Source: Bacteroidales bacterium
GTDB taxonomy: Bacteria; Bacteroidota; Bacteroidia; Bacteroidales; UBA932
Assembly: GCA_017454905.1 (NCBI GenBank)
Contig: JAFTCB010000054.1
Coordinates: 31,828-95,827 of the forward strand
DNA: 64,000 bases
Reading direction: 5' to 3'
Shown one piece after another: positions 17,437-28,807 of the stretch (position 1 is its first letter; each line of letters begins with the position of its first letter). Made by a program: the position numbers and the translations under genes. The notes beneath the pieces were generated by a model. It worked only from the letters and a program-made list of their open reading frames with translations, was not told where the DNA came from and did not search any database.

Positions 17437-18680
17437 TGCTGCTGTTCGGCCTCGATGAGTTCCAGCAGCCGGTCGATGGCTTCGGAGTCGGGGATGTGGC
17501 GCAGGACGGGTTCATTCCGCCGGTAGATGGTGACCTTGCCGCCGCCTTCGCCGACGTAGCCCCAGTCGGCGTCGGCCATCTCGCCGGGACCGTTGACGAT
17601 GCAGCCCATCACGGCGATCACGAGGCCCTTGAGATGGGCGGTGCGGCGCTGGACTTCCTCGAAGGTCTCCTGGAGGTTGTACATGGTGCGGCCGCAGCCC
17701 GGGCAGGCGATGTATTCGGGCTTGTAGAAGCGGCGCCGCGCGGCCTGCATGATCTCGTCCCGGAGGTAATCGGACAACCCGGCCTCCGCAGGGATCTCAT
17801 CGATCTCCCGCTTCAGCAGCTTCGGGCCCCACTTGATCGCCGCATCTAGCATTGCCCCTTCGTCTGCCCGGGTGGACGAAGCGCCGCAGTTGGCAAGATA
17901 CTGCGCTACCGGGATTTCATTCACAGGAGGTTCCGTGAGCGAAACCCGGATCGTGTCGCCGATACCCTCCTGCAGCAGGGAGGCGATGCCCACGCAGGAC
18001 TTGATGCGTCCGCTGTCACCGCCGCCGGCTTCCGTGACGCCCAGGTGCAGCGGGAACACGACGCCGCGCTCCTGCATCCGCCGGGCCAGTTCGCGGTACG
18101 CCTCCACCATCACGACGGTATTGCTCGCTTTCAGCGAGACCACCACGTTGTAGAATTCCGCCTCGATGCACATCTCCAGCCACTCCATCGCCGCCATCGC
18201 CATCGCGTGCGGCGTATTGCCGTAGCGGTCGGTGATGTAGCGCCCGAGGGAGCCGTGGTTGAGTCCCACGCGCACGGCGGTGCCATGCTCCTTGCACACG
18301 CCGAGGAACCTGGCGAACTGCGCGCGCGCCTGCTCGTGGTCGGGATGGAAGTTGCCGGGATTGATGCGGACCTTCTCCACGACGGGGGCCACGGCGATCG
18401 CCGTCTCTGACGAGAAATGGATATCCGCGACCAGCGGTACGTCGCAGCCGGCGGCCCGTACGCGCGCCTTGATCTGCTCGACGCAGGGCACGTCCTGGCG
18501 GCCGGGCACCGTGATGCGCACCATCTGCGCACCCGCGGCGGCGAGCTCCAGGGTCTGGGCCACGGTCGCTTCCACGTCGGAAGTATGCGTGTTGCACATC
18601 GTCTGGACGACGATGGGATGTCCGCCGCCGATGACGAGATGCTCACCGACGCGGACGGGAAGGGTTTCAATGCGTGCCAT
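17433..18680 (-). CDS. ispG: 4-hydroxy-3-methylbut-2-enyl-diphosphate synthase (flavodoxin-type IspG/GcpE)
   Basis: 415 residues. It performs the iron-sulfur step of the MEP isoprenoid pathway. The TIM-barrel part shows VRINPGNF, GLNHGSLGRYITDRYGNTP and KASNTVVMVEAYR; the [4Fe-4S] ligands are in CPGCGRTMYNLQ and MGCIVNGPGEMADADWG. Segments such as DRYGNTP and LTEPPVNEIPVA look like the long IspG type of Bacteroidota and plants, which normally has an extra domain (about 600 or more residues in total). Here the stretch between EIPVA and CPGCG is only about 65 residues, so the extra domain seems reduced. It starts inside the 3' end of the outer-membrane protein gene upstream (14-base overlap). 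Confidence 0.93.
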   Translation of the reverse strand: MARIETLPVRVGEHLVIGGGHPIVVQTMCNTHTSDVEATVAQTLELAAAGAQMVRITVPGRQDVPCVEQIKARVRAAGCDVPLVADIHFSSETAIAVAPVVEKVRINPGNFHPDHEQARAQFARFLGVCKEHGTAVRVGLNHGSLGRYITDRYGNTPHAMAMAAMEWLEMCIEAEFYNVVVSLKASNTVVMVEAYRELARRMQERGVVFPLHLGVTEAGGGDSGRIKSCVGIASLLQEGIGDTIRVSLTEPPVNEIPVAQYLANCGASSTRADEGAMLDAAIKWGPKLLKREIDEIPAEAGLSDYLRDEIMQAARRRFYKPEYIACPGCGRTMYNLQETFEEVQRRTAHLKGLVIAVMGCIVNGPGEMADADWGYVGEGGGKVTIYRRNEPVLRHIPDSEAIDRLLELIEAEQQH

Positions 18681-19467
18681 AGACGATTTCCCGGGCCTGC
18701 CGGCGGAGTTCGCCGGTGGTCTTGCCCGAACGTTTGGTCAATTGGAAATAGACGCCCACCGAGGCGATGATGTCGATCGGATAGGCATAGCGGTAATAAT
18801 AAGGACTGGCGTAATCCGGCTTGTAGAGCGAGGACCAGGACCAGCGCAGCAGGGCGTTGAAATGGATCTCGATGGGATCGAACATCAGCGCGAAGCCCGC
18901 GCCGCCCTGCAGGCCGTAGTCGAAGCGGTTCTCGTAGGGGCGGAACGCGTTGGTATAAGCCGGGTCCAGGTGGGGGCCGCTGCGCGAAATGCTGTTGCGC
19001 CAGCCGCCATAGACGCCCACGTTGGCGAGGATCTTGCCGGGGTGGAAGTCCACATGGATCTGCGCCAGGGCCGGGATCTCGAACACCTCGATCTGGCCGT
19101 GCTCCGCATCATCCAGCGTCTGCGACCGGCCGGTCTCCGGGTCCTTCATGAAGCCGAAGCCCTCATAGCCGTGCGCAAAGCCCATCGTCAGGGCGAAATA
19201 CGGCAGGATGTCGAACATCTTGCTGTGCTTGGTGAACATCACGGAGATGTAGTTCGGCGCAAACTGCCAGGCGCGGTTGTGCCGGGCGGGCGAAAAGTAC
19301 ATGTTGGACAAGGTCACGCCGTAGTTGACGCCGATCAGGATGTAATCATTGATCGGGCGCTCCTTGGGCGCCGTGAAGGTGGTGTCGAACTGGACCTCCT
19401 GGGCCCGGGCGCAGAAGGCGCCGGCCAGGCAGGCGGTCAGCAGCAGGAGGACAGGTAGCTTTCTCAT
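18667..19467 (-). CDS. Outer-membrane beta-barrel protein (porin-like)
   Basis: 266 residues with signal peptide (MRKLPVLLLLTACLAGAFCA). The mature part is made of alternating amphipathic strands with aromatic girdles (DYILIGVNYGVTLSNMYFSP, ILANVGVYGGWRNS, IEIHFNALLRWSW, PIDIIASVGVYFQLTKR), typical of a small outer-membrane barrel of about 10-12 strands. Substrate unknown. It overlaps the upstream lipoprotein gene by four bases and ispG by fourteen, within the minus-strand operon that runs from the RelA/SpoT region. Confidence 0.8.
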   Translation of the reverse strand: MRKLPVLLLLTACLAGAFCARAQEVQFDTTFTAPKERPINDYILIGVNYGVTLSNMYFSPARHNRAWQFAPNYISVMFTKHSKMFDILPYFALTMGFAHGYEGFGFMKDPETGRSQTLDDAEHGQIEVFEIPALAQIHVDFHPGKILANVGVYGGWRNSISRSGPHLDPAYTNAFRPYENRFDYGLQGGAGFALMFDPIEIHFNALLRWSWSSLYKPDYASPYYYRYAYPIDIIASVGVYFQLTKRSGKTTGELRRQAREIVYGTH

Positions 19468-21269
19468 CTTGCGGCAGGCTGTTTGAAGAGTTCGCCGACA
19501 TTGACCGGCTGGACAAGTTCGGTGCTGGGCGGGATGTTGAGGTAGGAATTGCCTCCCAGCTGGAGAAATACCACGGTCTCGGGCTGGCGGTGCTCCAGGA
19601 GCGAACCGGTGTCCACGATGGAGTTGCGGTTGCCGTCGTCCGTGATGCGGATGCTGTAGCGGCCCTCCTTGAGGTAGGGGAAACGGACCGAGCCGTCGCT
19701 GTCGACGACATAGCTGCGGAGCACCCGGTCACGCTTTTCGCCCAGCAGTTCCACGATGATCTTGCGGTCCACGCCGCTCAGTTCGAGTTCCAGCACGCTC
19801 AGGGTTTCGTCCGTGGGAAGGCTGACCCGGACGACGGTGCTGTCGGACCAGAATCCGTTGATGTCGCGGAAGATCCGGTAGGGGACCCGCATCGAGTACT
19901 GGAAGCCGGGCTGCAGTTTGTCCTTGGGACGCAGGATGTAGCGCCGCAGGTTGAGGCTGTCCTGCTCGACGGTGAACTCCGCCTTGGATTCGCGCTGGCG
20001 CGTGTTGATGGCGCGGAAGTCCAGCGAGTCGAACCAGGCGGTGATGATCGGGTTGCGGAACTCCAGTTCGAAGCCGTTCTGCTCCACGGTTTCGGGCTGC
20101 GCCTTGAGCGAATACACGCAGATGGTGTCTTCGTGCTGGAGGTTGCGCCGCGAGCTCTTCGAGAAAGTCCGCTTGTCGGCCGGCATGGGCAGCTTGACAA
20201 TCTCCTGCGTCGGGGCAAGCCGGCCCAGGGAGTCTGTCTTGCGGTAGTTCACATAGATGCGCATCGTATCGGGGGCGGCGCGGCGGCTGTTGACCCAGAG
20301 CTCGAGACTGTCCTGCAGGATGTTGAACTGGCTGATGACCTGGTCGTCGCGGAAGCCCCGGATCCACAGCGAGTCGATCCAGGCGCCCGGCGCCTGGAAA
20401 GTCAGGTAGGCGGAGCGCTCCGCGGTGCGGACTTTCTTGACGATGTACTGCTTGCTGGGCTTCTCGCGGAAGAGCTTGAGTTCATACTCGCTCCGGCGGG
20501 CCTGGCAGCGCACGGTGTCGGTCATGTCGTATTTGAGCATTTCCGGCAGGGTGTCCGAGGACACCATCTTGGGCCGGATCAGCGAATCGATGAAGGCGAC
20601 GGTCTCCGACTCCGGGTCGTAGATGTTGTCCGGATTGGCGTCGCGGATGGCATACAGGCGGTACAGGGTGTCCTGGATGTAGGGGAGGACGAAGTAGCCC
20701 CAGTCGTCGGTCTTGACGGCGGCGTAGGGGCGGTGCTTGAAGAGGGCAGAGTCCGAATGGTCTTTGTGCAGCAGGACCGTGGCGCCCTTGACGGGGGCCA
20801 GGGTGTTGCAGTCCAGGACCGTGCCCGTGATCAGCATCGAGTCGATCTGCGATCCGGTGGAGAAGACATAAGTGTAGCCCGGGAACATGTTGCCCTCGTT
20901 GGTGTCCGCGATGGCGTCGGTGAAACTCAGCGTGTAGGTGGTGTTGGGCTGCAGCGGCTCTTCGAAGGAGACGATGAGGTTGTGCCCGCGGATGCGGGAT
21001 TTGGGGATGCGGTTCTGGGGCGGCGACAGGAAGATGTTGGCCGGCGTCTTGATGGACACGTATTCGTTGAAGGTGAATACGAAAGACGCTCCCTGGAGCG
21101 GCACGCCGACCGCGCCCGGCAGCGGCTTGATGTCGATGATGTAGGGCGGGATGGTGTCTTTCTTGCCGCCGGAAGGGGCTTCCGTCGTGTTGGCGCAGGA
21201 CGGGAAGAACAGCGGCAGCAGGCAGGCGGCAACGAGGGCGGCGAGGGGCAGGAATTTCGGGATCTTCAT
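19464..21269 (-). CDS. Ig-like domain lipoprotein
   Basis: Start at 21269 (MKIPKFLPLAALVAACLLPL then FFPSC) gives a lipoprotein of 601 residues; a longer frame to 21296 would only add residues inside the preceding gene. Residues about 40-145 form a bacterial Ig-like (SbsA-type) domain, DTIPPYIIDIKPLPGAVGVP to YTLSFTDAIADTNEG. Next comes a carboxypeptidase-regulatory-like region (ITGTVLDCNTLAPVKGATVL) and a long beta-rich tail. Homologues are widespread single-copy envelope lipoproteins in Bacteroidota without known function. It follows the RelA/SpoT gene by four bases. Confidence 0.83.
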   Translation of the reverse strand: MKIPKFLPLAALVAACLLPLFFPSCANTTEAPSGGKKDTIPPYIIDIKPLPGAVGVPLQGASFVFTFNEYVSIKTPANIFLSPPQNRIPKSRIRGHNLIVSFEEPLQPNTTYTLSFTDAIADTNEGNMFPGYTYVFSTGSQIDSMLITGTVLDCNTLAPVKGATVLLHKDHSDSALFKHRPYAAVKTDDWGYFVLPYIQDTLYRLYAIRDANPDNIYDPESETVAFIDSLIRPKMVSSDTLPEMLKYDMTDTVRCQARRSEYELKLFREKPSKQYIVKKVRTAERSAYLTFQAPGAWIDSLWIRGFRDDQVISQFNILQDSLELWVNSRRAAPDTMRIYVNYRKTDSLGRLAPTQEIVKLPMPADKRTFSKSSRRNLQHEDTICVYSLKAQPETVEQNGFELEFRNPIITAWFDSLDFRAINTRQRESKAEFTVEQDSLNLRRYILRPKDKLQPGFQYSMRVPYRIFRDINGFWSDSTVVRVSLPTDETLSVLELELSGVDRKIIVELLGEKRDRVLRSYVVDSDGSVRFPYLKEGRYSIRITDDGNRNSIVDTGSLLEHRQPETVVFLQLGGNSYLNIPPSTELVQPVNVGELFKQPAAR

Positions 21270-21273
21270 GGCG

Positions 21274-23454
21274 TCAGATGTCGGTTCGGACGACATCCGA
21301 GACGCCGTCGATCTTGGAGAGTCCTTCCACCATCCGCTCGAGATTCTTCTTGTCGCGGACGAGCAGTTCGATGAACCCCTCGAACAACTCGCCGTCCGTG
21401 GACAGCTGAAGCTTGCGCATGTTGATGCCGAGGGTCTGTGAGATGAAGCTGGAGATGTCGCTGAGCAGTCCCACCCGGTCGATGCCCTTGAGCGAGATCC
21501 GGATCGGGTACTCCTTCTGGACCGCCACCCACTGGGGGACGACCATGCGGTTGCCGTATTTGCTGGCGAGGCTCTCCGCGATGGGGCAGGATTTCTTGTG
21601 GACGATGACCAGGTTCTCCGCCGTGGAGAATCCGATCACCGGATCGCCGGGGATGGGGTGGCAGCATTCCGCGATCTTGTACTGGACGGCACTGTCCGCG
21701 CGGAGGATGTTCTTGCGCCGCTCACCCGTGGAGAGGTCCTTCTCGTCGATGATGGCCTTGAACTCTTCGGGACCGAGCAGGCCGAGTCCGATGCGGAACC
21801 AGAGCTCCTCCGGATCGTGGAGCTGGCTGTAGTCCAGGAACTTGCGGATCAGTTCCCGGCTGCTCTTCAGGCCCATCAGCCGGATGCGCTCCCCGAAGAT
21901 CCGCTCGCCGTCGGCGGCGATGGCGTCGAAGTCCTTGCGGAAATACTCGATGACGCGGTTGCGCGCGTAGCGGGTCTGCAGGAAGGAGACCCACTCCATC
22001 TTGGGGTGGGCGTTCTCCGCCGTGATGATTTCCACCTGGTCACCGGCCTTGAGTGCATGCGAGAGGGGGACCAGCCGCATGTTGACCTTGGCGGCGATGG
22101 CCCGGTTGCCGATCTCGGTGTGGATCAGGTAGGCGAAGTCCAGGGCGGTGGCGCCGTTCCGGATCGCGCGCTGCTCGCCCTTCGGGGTGAACACGACGAT
22201 CTCGCTGCTGACCAGGTCCTTGTGGATGATGTCCAGCAGCTCCAGGGCGCTGACGTCGTTGCTCAGCAGGATTTCCTGCACTTCCGCGAGCCACTTGTCC
22301 ATCTCGGAGTCGTTCTCGGAGATGTAGCCGTCGTTCTTGTAGGCCCAGTGGGCGGCGATGCCCTTCTCGGCGATGTCGTCCATGCGCTTGGAGCGGATCT
22401 GCACCTCCACCCAGAAGCCCGCGTGGCTCATCAGGGTGCAGTGCAGGGCCTCGTAGCCGTTGCTCTTGGGCTGGGAGATCCAGTCCCGGCGGCGGGTCAG
22501 GTTCTCCCGGTAGAGGTGGGTGATCGTCGAGAAGATCAGGTAGGCCTGGCCGCGCTCGGTCTGGATGCTGTTGTCGCTCGGCTCGAAGATGATGCGGACG
22601 GCGTAGAGGTCGTAGATCTGCTCGAAGGGAACGTGCTTCGTGCGCATCTTGTACCAGATGGAGTAGGGGGTCTTGATCCGCTTCTTGATGGTGAAACGGT
22701 AGCCGGCGGCCTGCAGGGCATTCTCGATCGGGGCGATGAAACTGTCGATGTCCTTGTCGCGGTTGGCGACGTTGCCCTTGATGCGCTCGGTGATGCGCTG
22801 GTATTCTTCGGGCTCCTTGTAGCGCAGCCAGATGTTCTCCATCTCCGACTTGACGCTGTACAGGCCGAGGCGGTGGGCCAGCGGGATGAAGATGAACATC
22901 GTCTCGGAGAGGATCTTGTCCCGCTTGTGCTCGGGCATGAATTCGATGGTCCGGCAGTTGTGCAGCCGGTCCGCGAGCTTGATCAGCACCACGCGCACGT
23001 CGTCGTTGAGGGTGAGCAGGATGCGCTTGAAGTTCTCCGCCTGGAGGCTCTCCGTGCTGGCGGCTCCCTTCCGGTCCTCGTTGTCGAGGACGGTCTTGAT
23101 CTTGGTGAGTCCGTCCACCAGGGAGGCGATCTTGTCGCCGAACAGGTTGCGGATGTCCTCCACGCTGTAGTTCGTGTCCTCCACGACATCGTGCAGGAGG
23201 GCGGCGCAGATGGACTTGCAGCCGAGCCCGATCTCGGTCACGACGATGTGGGCGACGGCCAGCGGGTGCAGCATATAGGGCTCGCCGGAGCGGCGGCGGA
23301 CGTTCTTGTGGGCCTGGTTGGCGAATTCGAAAGCCTTGCGGACGGTCTCCACTTCCGTCTCGTCCTTGCAGCGCGTCGCTGCGACTTCCATCAACGCGCG
23401 GTAGCTCTCGTCGATCAGGCGGTAATCATCGGGTGTGAACTGTGAGAAACTCAT
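21274..23454 (-). CDS. RelA/SpoT-type bifunctional (p)ppGpp synthetase/hydrolase
   Basis: 726 residues from the ATG at 23454, which overlaps the stop of the preceding gene by one base. Domains in order: HD hydrolase (HPLAVAHIV, LLHDVVEDT, LADRLHN intact, so hydrolase activity is expected), synthetase (IKTPYSIWYKM, YDLYAVRIIF, SNGYEALHC), TGS (VVFTPKGEQRAIRNGATALD), and a C-terminal ACT-like domain (YPIRISLKGIDRVGLLSDIS). It sets the alarmone level in the stringent response. Gene order with a BrkB protein upstream and envelope proteins downstream suggests a long housekeeping operon. Confidence 0.96.
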   Translation of the reverse strand: MSFSQFTPDDYRLIDESYRALMEVAATRCKDETEVETVRKAFEFANQAHKNVRRRSGEPYMLHPLAVAHIVVTEIGLGCKSICAALLHDVVEDTNYSVEDIRNLFGDKIASLVDGLTKIKTVLDNEDRKGAASTESLQAENFKRILLTLNDDVRVVLIKLADRLHNCRTIEFMPEHKRDKILSETMFIFIPLAHRLGLYSVKSEMENIWLRYKEPEEYQRITERIKGNVANRDKDIDSFIAPIENALQAAGYRFTIKKRIKTPYSIWYKMRTKHVPFEQIYDLYAVRIIFEPSDNSIQTERGQAYLIFSTITHLYRENLTRRRDWISQPKSNGYEALHCTLMSHAGFWVEVQIRSKRMDDIAEKGIAAHWAYKNDGYISENDSEMDKWLAEVQEILLSNDVSALELLDIIHKDLVSSEIVVFTPKGEQRAIRNGATALDFAYLIHTEIGNRAIAAKVNMRLVPLSHALKAGDQVEIITAENAHPKMEWVSFLQTRYARNRVIEYFRKDFDAIAADGERIFGERIRLMGLKSSRELIRKFLDYSQLHDPEELWFRIGLGLLGPEEFKAIIDEKDLSTGERRKNILRADSAVQYKIAECCHPIPGDPVIGFSTAENLVIVHKKSCPIAESLASKYGNRMVVPQWVAVQKEYPIRISLKGIDRVGLLSDISSFISQTLGINMRKLQLSTDGELFEGFIELLVRDKKNLERMVEGLSKIDGVSDVVRTDI

Positions 23455-24389
23455 TACTTGTTTTCGTTGTCCCAAGCGGAGACTTTATATTGGTCGACAT
23501 TCTGGAAACTGTATGTGAGCTGCGCCCCGTAGATGATGATCTGCCAGCTGAAATTCAGGAAGACCAGGAAGAGGGGGATGGCGGCGAGGACTCCGTAGGC
23601 CTGGTTGAGCCGCCCCACGAACATCTGCGTGTGCATATAGAGATACTGGAAGAGGATGAAGATGACGCCGGCGATCAGCGCCGAGCGGAAGGCGTAGCGG
23701 ATCTCGACCTTCGTCGCCGGGATGTACTTGTACATGACGGTCAGCGTGCCCACGAGGATGAGGTAGAAGGCGAAGTAGCCGAGCAGTTTGAAGATGAAGC
23801 GCATGTCCTTGAGGTCCAGGCCGTAGAGGTTGGGCAGGTTGCTGGTGTAGACGATGCTCGAACCGAAGATGATGACCAGGAAGGGCATGAGCAGCAGCAC
23901 CAGGAAGTAGAATCCGAAGCGCTTGTAGATCTTGCGCGGGATCTTGAGGATGCCCCAGACGTTGTTGAACACCCGCTCCACCTGGAACATCATCCAGAGG
24001 ATGGTCCACAGGAAGAAGATGGCGGAGACGAGGCCGAGCCCGCCGCCCTGGGCGGACTGCAGGATGCCGGCCGCCTTTTCCGACAGGAGTCCGGCCAGTT
24101 CGGGGTAGGTGGGGAGAACCATCTGCAGGAAGTCGGTGATCTTGTCGTCCAGCCCGAGACCGCCCGTGACCGCGAAGGCGAAGGCGATCAGCGGGACGAA
24201 GGCGAGGGTGATGAAGTAGGCGAGGGCGACGCACTGGAAGCCCATCCGGTTCTCCATGAAGGTGCTCAGGGTGATGCGGATGATCTTGACGACGCGGACC
24301 AGTTCTGCGTAAGCGCGGGTGGAACCGCTCGTATCGAGGGTCCAGATCCGGTCGGAGAAAAGGTCCGTTATCTTCCTGCCCAGTTTCAT
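23454..24389 (-). CDS. YihY/BrkB family membrane protein
   Basis: 311 residues with about six hydrophobic helices (VALAYFITLAFVPLIAFAFA, LGLVSAIFFLWTILWMMFQV, GFYFLVLLLMPFLVII, LGYFAFYLILVGTLTVMYKY, SALIAGVIFILFQYLYMH, GVLAAIPLFLVFLNFSWQII). The WTILWMMFQVERVFNNVW and YGVLAAIPLFLVFLNFSWQI segments are typical of the family, once mis-annotated as RNase BN. Role unknown, inner membrane. It follows ligA by six bases. Confidence 0.9.
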   Translation of the reverse strand: MKLGRKITDLFSDRIWTLDTSGSTRAYAELVRVVKIIRITLSTFMENRMGFQCVALAYFITLAFVPLIAFAFAVTGGLGLDDKITDFLQMVLPTYPELAGLLSEKAAGILQSAQGGGLGLVSAIFFLWTILWMMFQVERVFNNVWGILKIPRKIYKRFGFYFLVLLLMPFLVIIFGSSIVYTSNLPNLYGLDLKDMRFIFKLLGYFAFYLILVGTLTVMYKYIPATKVEIRYAFRSALIAGVIFILFQYLYMHTQMFVGRLNQAYGVLAAIPLFLVFLNFSWQIIIYGAQLTYSFQNVDQYKVSAWDNENK

Positions 24390-24395
24390 CTTCCG

Positions 24396-26980
<2,585 letters not shown>

Positions 26981-26981
26981 A

Positions 26982-27722
26982 TTAACGTAACATTCTTTGT
27001 GATAGGTACTGTTCGAAGGTTGGTTTGTATGCGTCAGAGACGTGGATAAGCGCGTCTCCGATACTGATGTCGTAGGAACCGCCGATCGAATCGATCTTGT
27101 CCAGGGCGACGATATAGGAGCGGTGGACCCGCATGAAGATGCCGGCCGGCAGCAGCTCTTCCACCGCCTTCATGGTGATGTGCGTGACCACCGGGCGCTT
27201 CTCCGAACACAGATACAGCAGGACATAGTCTTTCATGCCTTCGACATAGCGGATATCGGAGAAGAGCACCTTGCGCAGCTGTCCGTCGCTCTTGACGAAG
27301 ACCGAGGTCTTGTCCTCCTGGGTCAGCGTCGCCTGCGGGGCGTCGGCTGCGGCTTCGACCATCTCGAACCAGCGCCGGGCCTTCTCCGCCGCTTCCAGGA
27401 ACTTCTGGTAGCGGACCGGTTTCAGCAGGAAGTCCAGCGCGGACACTTCATAGCTGTCAAAAGCATATTGCTTGAAGGCGGTCGTGAAGATGATCCGCGT
27501 CTCGGGCGGCACCATCCGCGAGAGCTCCATGCCGTTGAGGTCGGGCATCTGGATATCCAGGAAAACGAGCTGTGGCTGTCGGTCCCGGATGGCCTCGAGG
27601 GCGGCTACGGGATCGGTGAAAGAGGCTTCCAGTTCGAGGAAGGCGGTCCGGGAGATGAAATTCTCCAGCATCTTGACGGCCAGCGGCTCGTCATCGACGA
27701 CCATGCATTTCAACGCTTTCAT
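26982..27722 (-). CDS. LytTR-family response regulator
   Basis: 246 residues. The N-terminal receiver domain carries the acidic pair in MVDDEPLAV, the phospho-acceptor Asp in VFLDIQMPDLNG and the Lys in LLKPV. The C-terminal LytTR DNA-binding domain contains VEGMKDYVLLYL and FMRVHRSYIVALDKIDSI. It overlaps the kinase gene by four bases. Regulators of this type bind pairs of short direct repeats about 21 bp apart; such a pair lies at 31378-31412 before the receptor gene of the same cluster. Confidence 0.95.
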   Translation of the reverse strand: MKALKCMVVDDEPLAVKMLENFISRTAFLELEASFTDPVAALEAIRDRQPQLVFLDIQMPDLNGMELSRMVPPETRIIFTTAFKQYAFDSYEVSALDFLLKPVRYQKFLEAAEKARRWFEMVEAAADAPQATLTQEDKTSVFVKSDGQLRKVLFSDIRYVEGMKDYVLLYLCSEKRPVVTHITMKAVEELLPAGIFMRVHRSYIVALDKIDSIGGSYDISIGDALIHVSDAYKPTFEQYLSQRMLR

Positions 27723-28771
27723 CCGATCAGGTTTTTGAGGACCAGGCGAACGGCATAGACGCCGTCCGCGGCGGTCTGTTCATAAGAATAGTTCTCCGGG
27801 TAGATCAGCTCCAGGCGGCGCTTGAGATTCTCCACGCCGATGCCGGATCCGATGTGGTCCTCGCCCGTCTTTTCGAACAGGGAGTTCTCGCAACGGAAGA
27901 CGAGATCCTTCCCCTCGGGGTGCAGGCTGATGTGTACGAACGAATCCATCCGGGCATTCACCCCGTGCTTGAAGGCGTTCTCGATCAGGGAGATGAACAG
28001 CAGCGGAGCGATTCTGACATCAGCCGGAGGAAGCTCCCAGGCGGTGGTGACCTCCGTCCGCTCATTGCAGCGGAGCTGCATCAGGTGGATATAGTTGTCC
28101 ATGAACTCCACTTCGCCGCTGAGCGGCACCTTGTCCGCGTTGGTGTCGTAGAGCGCATAGCGGAGCGTGTCGCTGAGCTGGCCGATGCTTTCCTGCGCCT
28201 TGTCCGGATCGATCTGCGTCAGGGAGGAGATGTTGTTGAGCGTATTGAACAGGAAATGGGGATTGAGCTGGTTCTTGAGCCAGGTCAGCTCCGCCTCCGT
28301 GGTCTTGCGCCGTTCCTCCTGGAGCTGCAACTGCATGTCGTTGGAGCGGAGGATGGAGCGGACGCCGATCGCCAGGAACACGAACAGGGTCTGGAAGAAG
28401 GCCGAAGACAGGAAGGCGACCAGGCGGAACGCCCAGATGTCGCGGAGCTTCAGGGCATTCATGACCTGCTCGGGGATCTGCTCCTGCGGCACCAGGATGC
28501 GGAAATTCAGCAGCAGGATGATAAGCGCGTTGGCTGCGATGAACCAGGCCGTCTTCTTGCGGAACAGCAGGCGCGGCACCAGCAGGATGTAGTTGGCGGC
28601 ATACACCACCAGCAGCGGCAGCATCATCATGACCGAACCGCGCAGGACCGGCGCTGCATGGTGGCTGTCCCCGGAGACCATCCAGTTGACGATGGCCGGG
28701 AGAACCATCACGCAGGCCCATACCAGGACCTGCGCAAGGTTGAGGATGAAATGGTTGCGCTTGCTCCCCAT
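27719..28771 (-). CDS. LytS/YehU-type sensor histidine kinase
   Basis: 350 residues. Four N-terminal membrane helices (LAQVLVWACVMVLPAIVNWM, VMMMLPLLVVYAANYILLV, WFIAANALIILLLNF, LVAFLSSAFFQTLFVFLAIG), a short coiled coil, then the His_kinase domain with the phospho-acceptor His in LNPHFLFNTLNNI, the N box in LIENAFKHGV and the glycine box in GSGIGVENLKRRL. There is no large extracellular sensor, so the signal is probably sensed in the membrane or through a partner. A -7 box precedes the gene, which starts 36 bp after the receptor gene stop. Confidence 0.94.
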   Translation of the reverse strand: MGSKRNHFILNLAQVLVWACVMVLPAIVNWMVSGDSHHAAPVLRGSVMMMLPLLVVYAANYILLVPRLLFRKKTAWFIAANALIILLLNFRILVPQEQIPEQVMNALKLRDIWAFRLVAFLSSAFFQTLFVFLAIGVRSILRSNDMQLQLQEERRKTTEAELTWLKNQLNPHFLFNTLNNISSLTQIDPDKAQESIGQLSDTLRYALYDTNADKVPLSGEVEFMDNYIHLMQLRCNERTEVTTAWELPPADVRIAPLLFISLIENAFKHGVNARMDSFVHISLHPEGKDLVFRCENSLFEKTGEDHIGSGIGVENLKRRLELIYPENYSYEQTAADGVYAVRLVLKNLIG

Positions 28772-28789
28772 AGTGAATCCGTTTTACGC

Positions 28790-28797
28790 AAAGATAG
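28790..28797 (-). promoter_or_regulatory. -7 box before the histidine kinase gene
   Basis: Minus-strand TATCTTTG, a perfect -7 box 18 bp before the kinase start. No good TTG at the -33 distance, which lies inside the receptor gene end; a secondary promoter is possible. Confidence 0.5.
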
Positions 28798-28807
28798 CAA
28801 TTCTTTC

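Noticed and set aside
21598-23445. A 615-codon plus-strand open frame opposite the RelA/SpoT gene
   Set aside because: The composition (Val, Asp, Gly, Leu repeats) is that of a shadow frame, and the minus strand carries all RSH domains.
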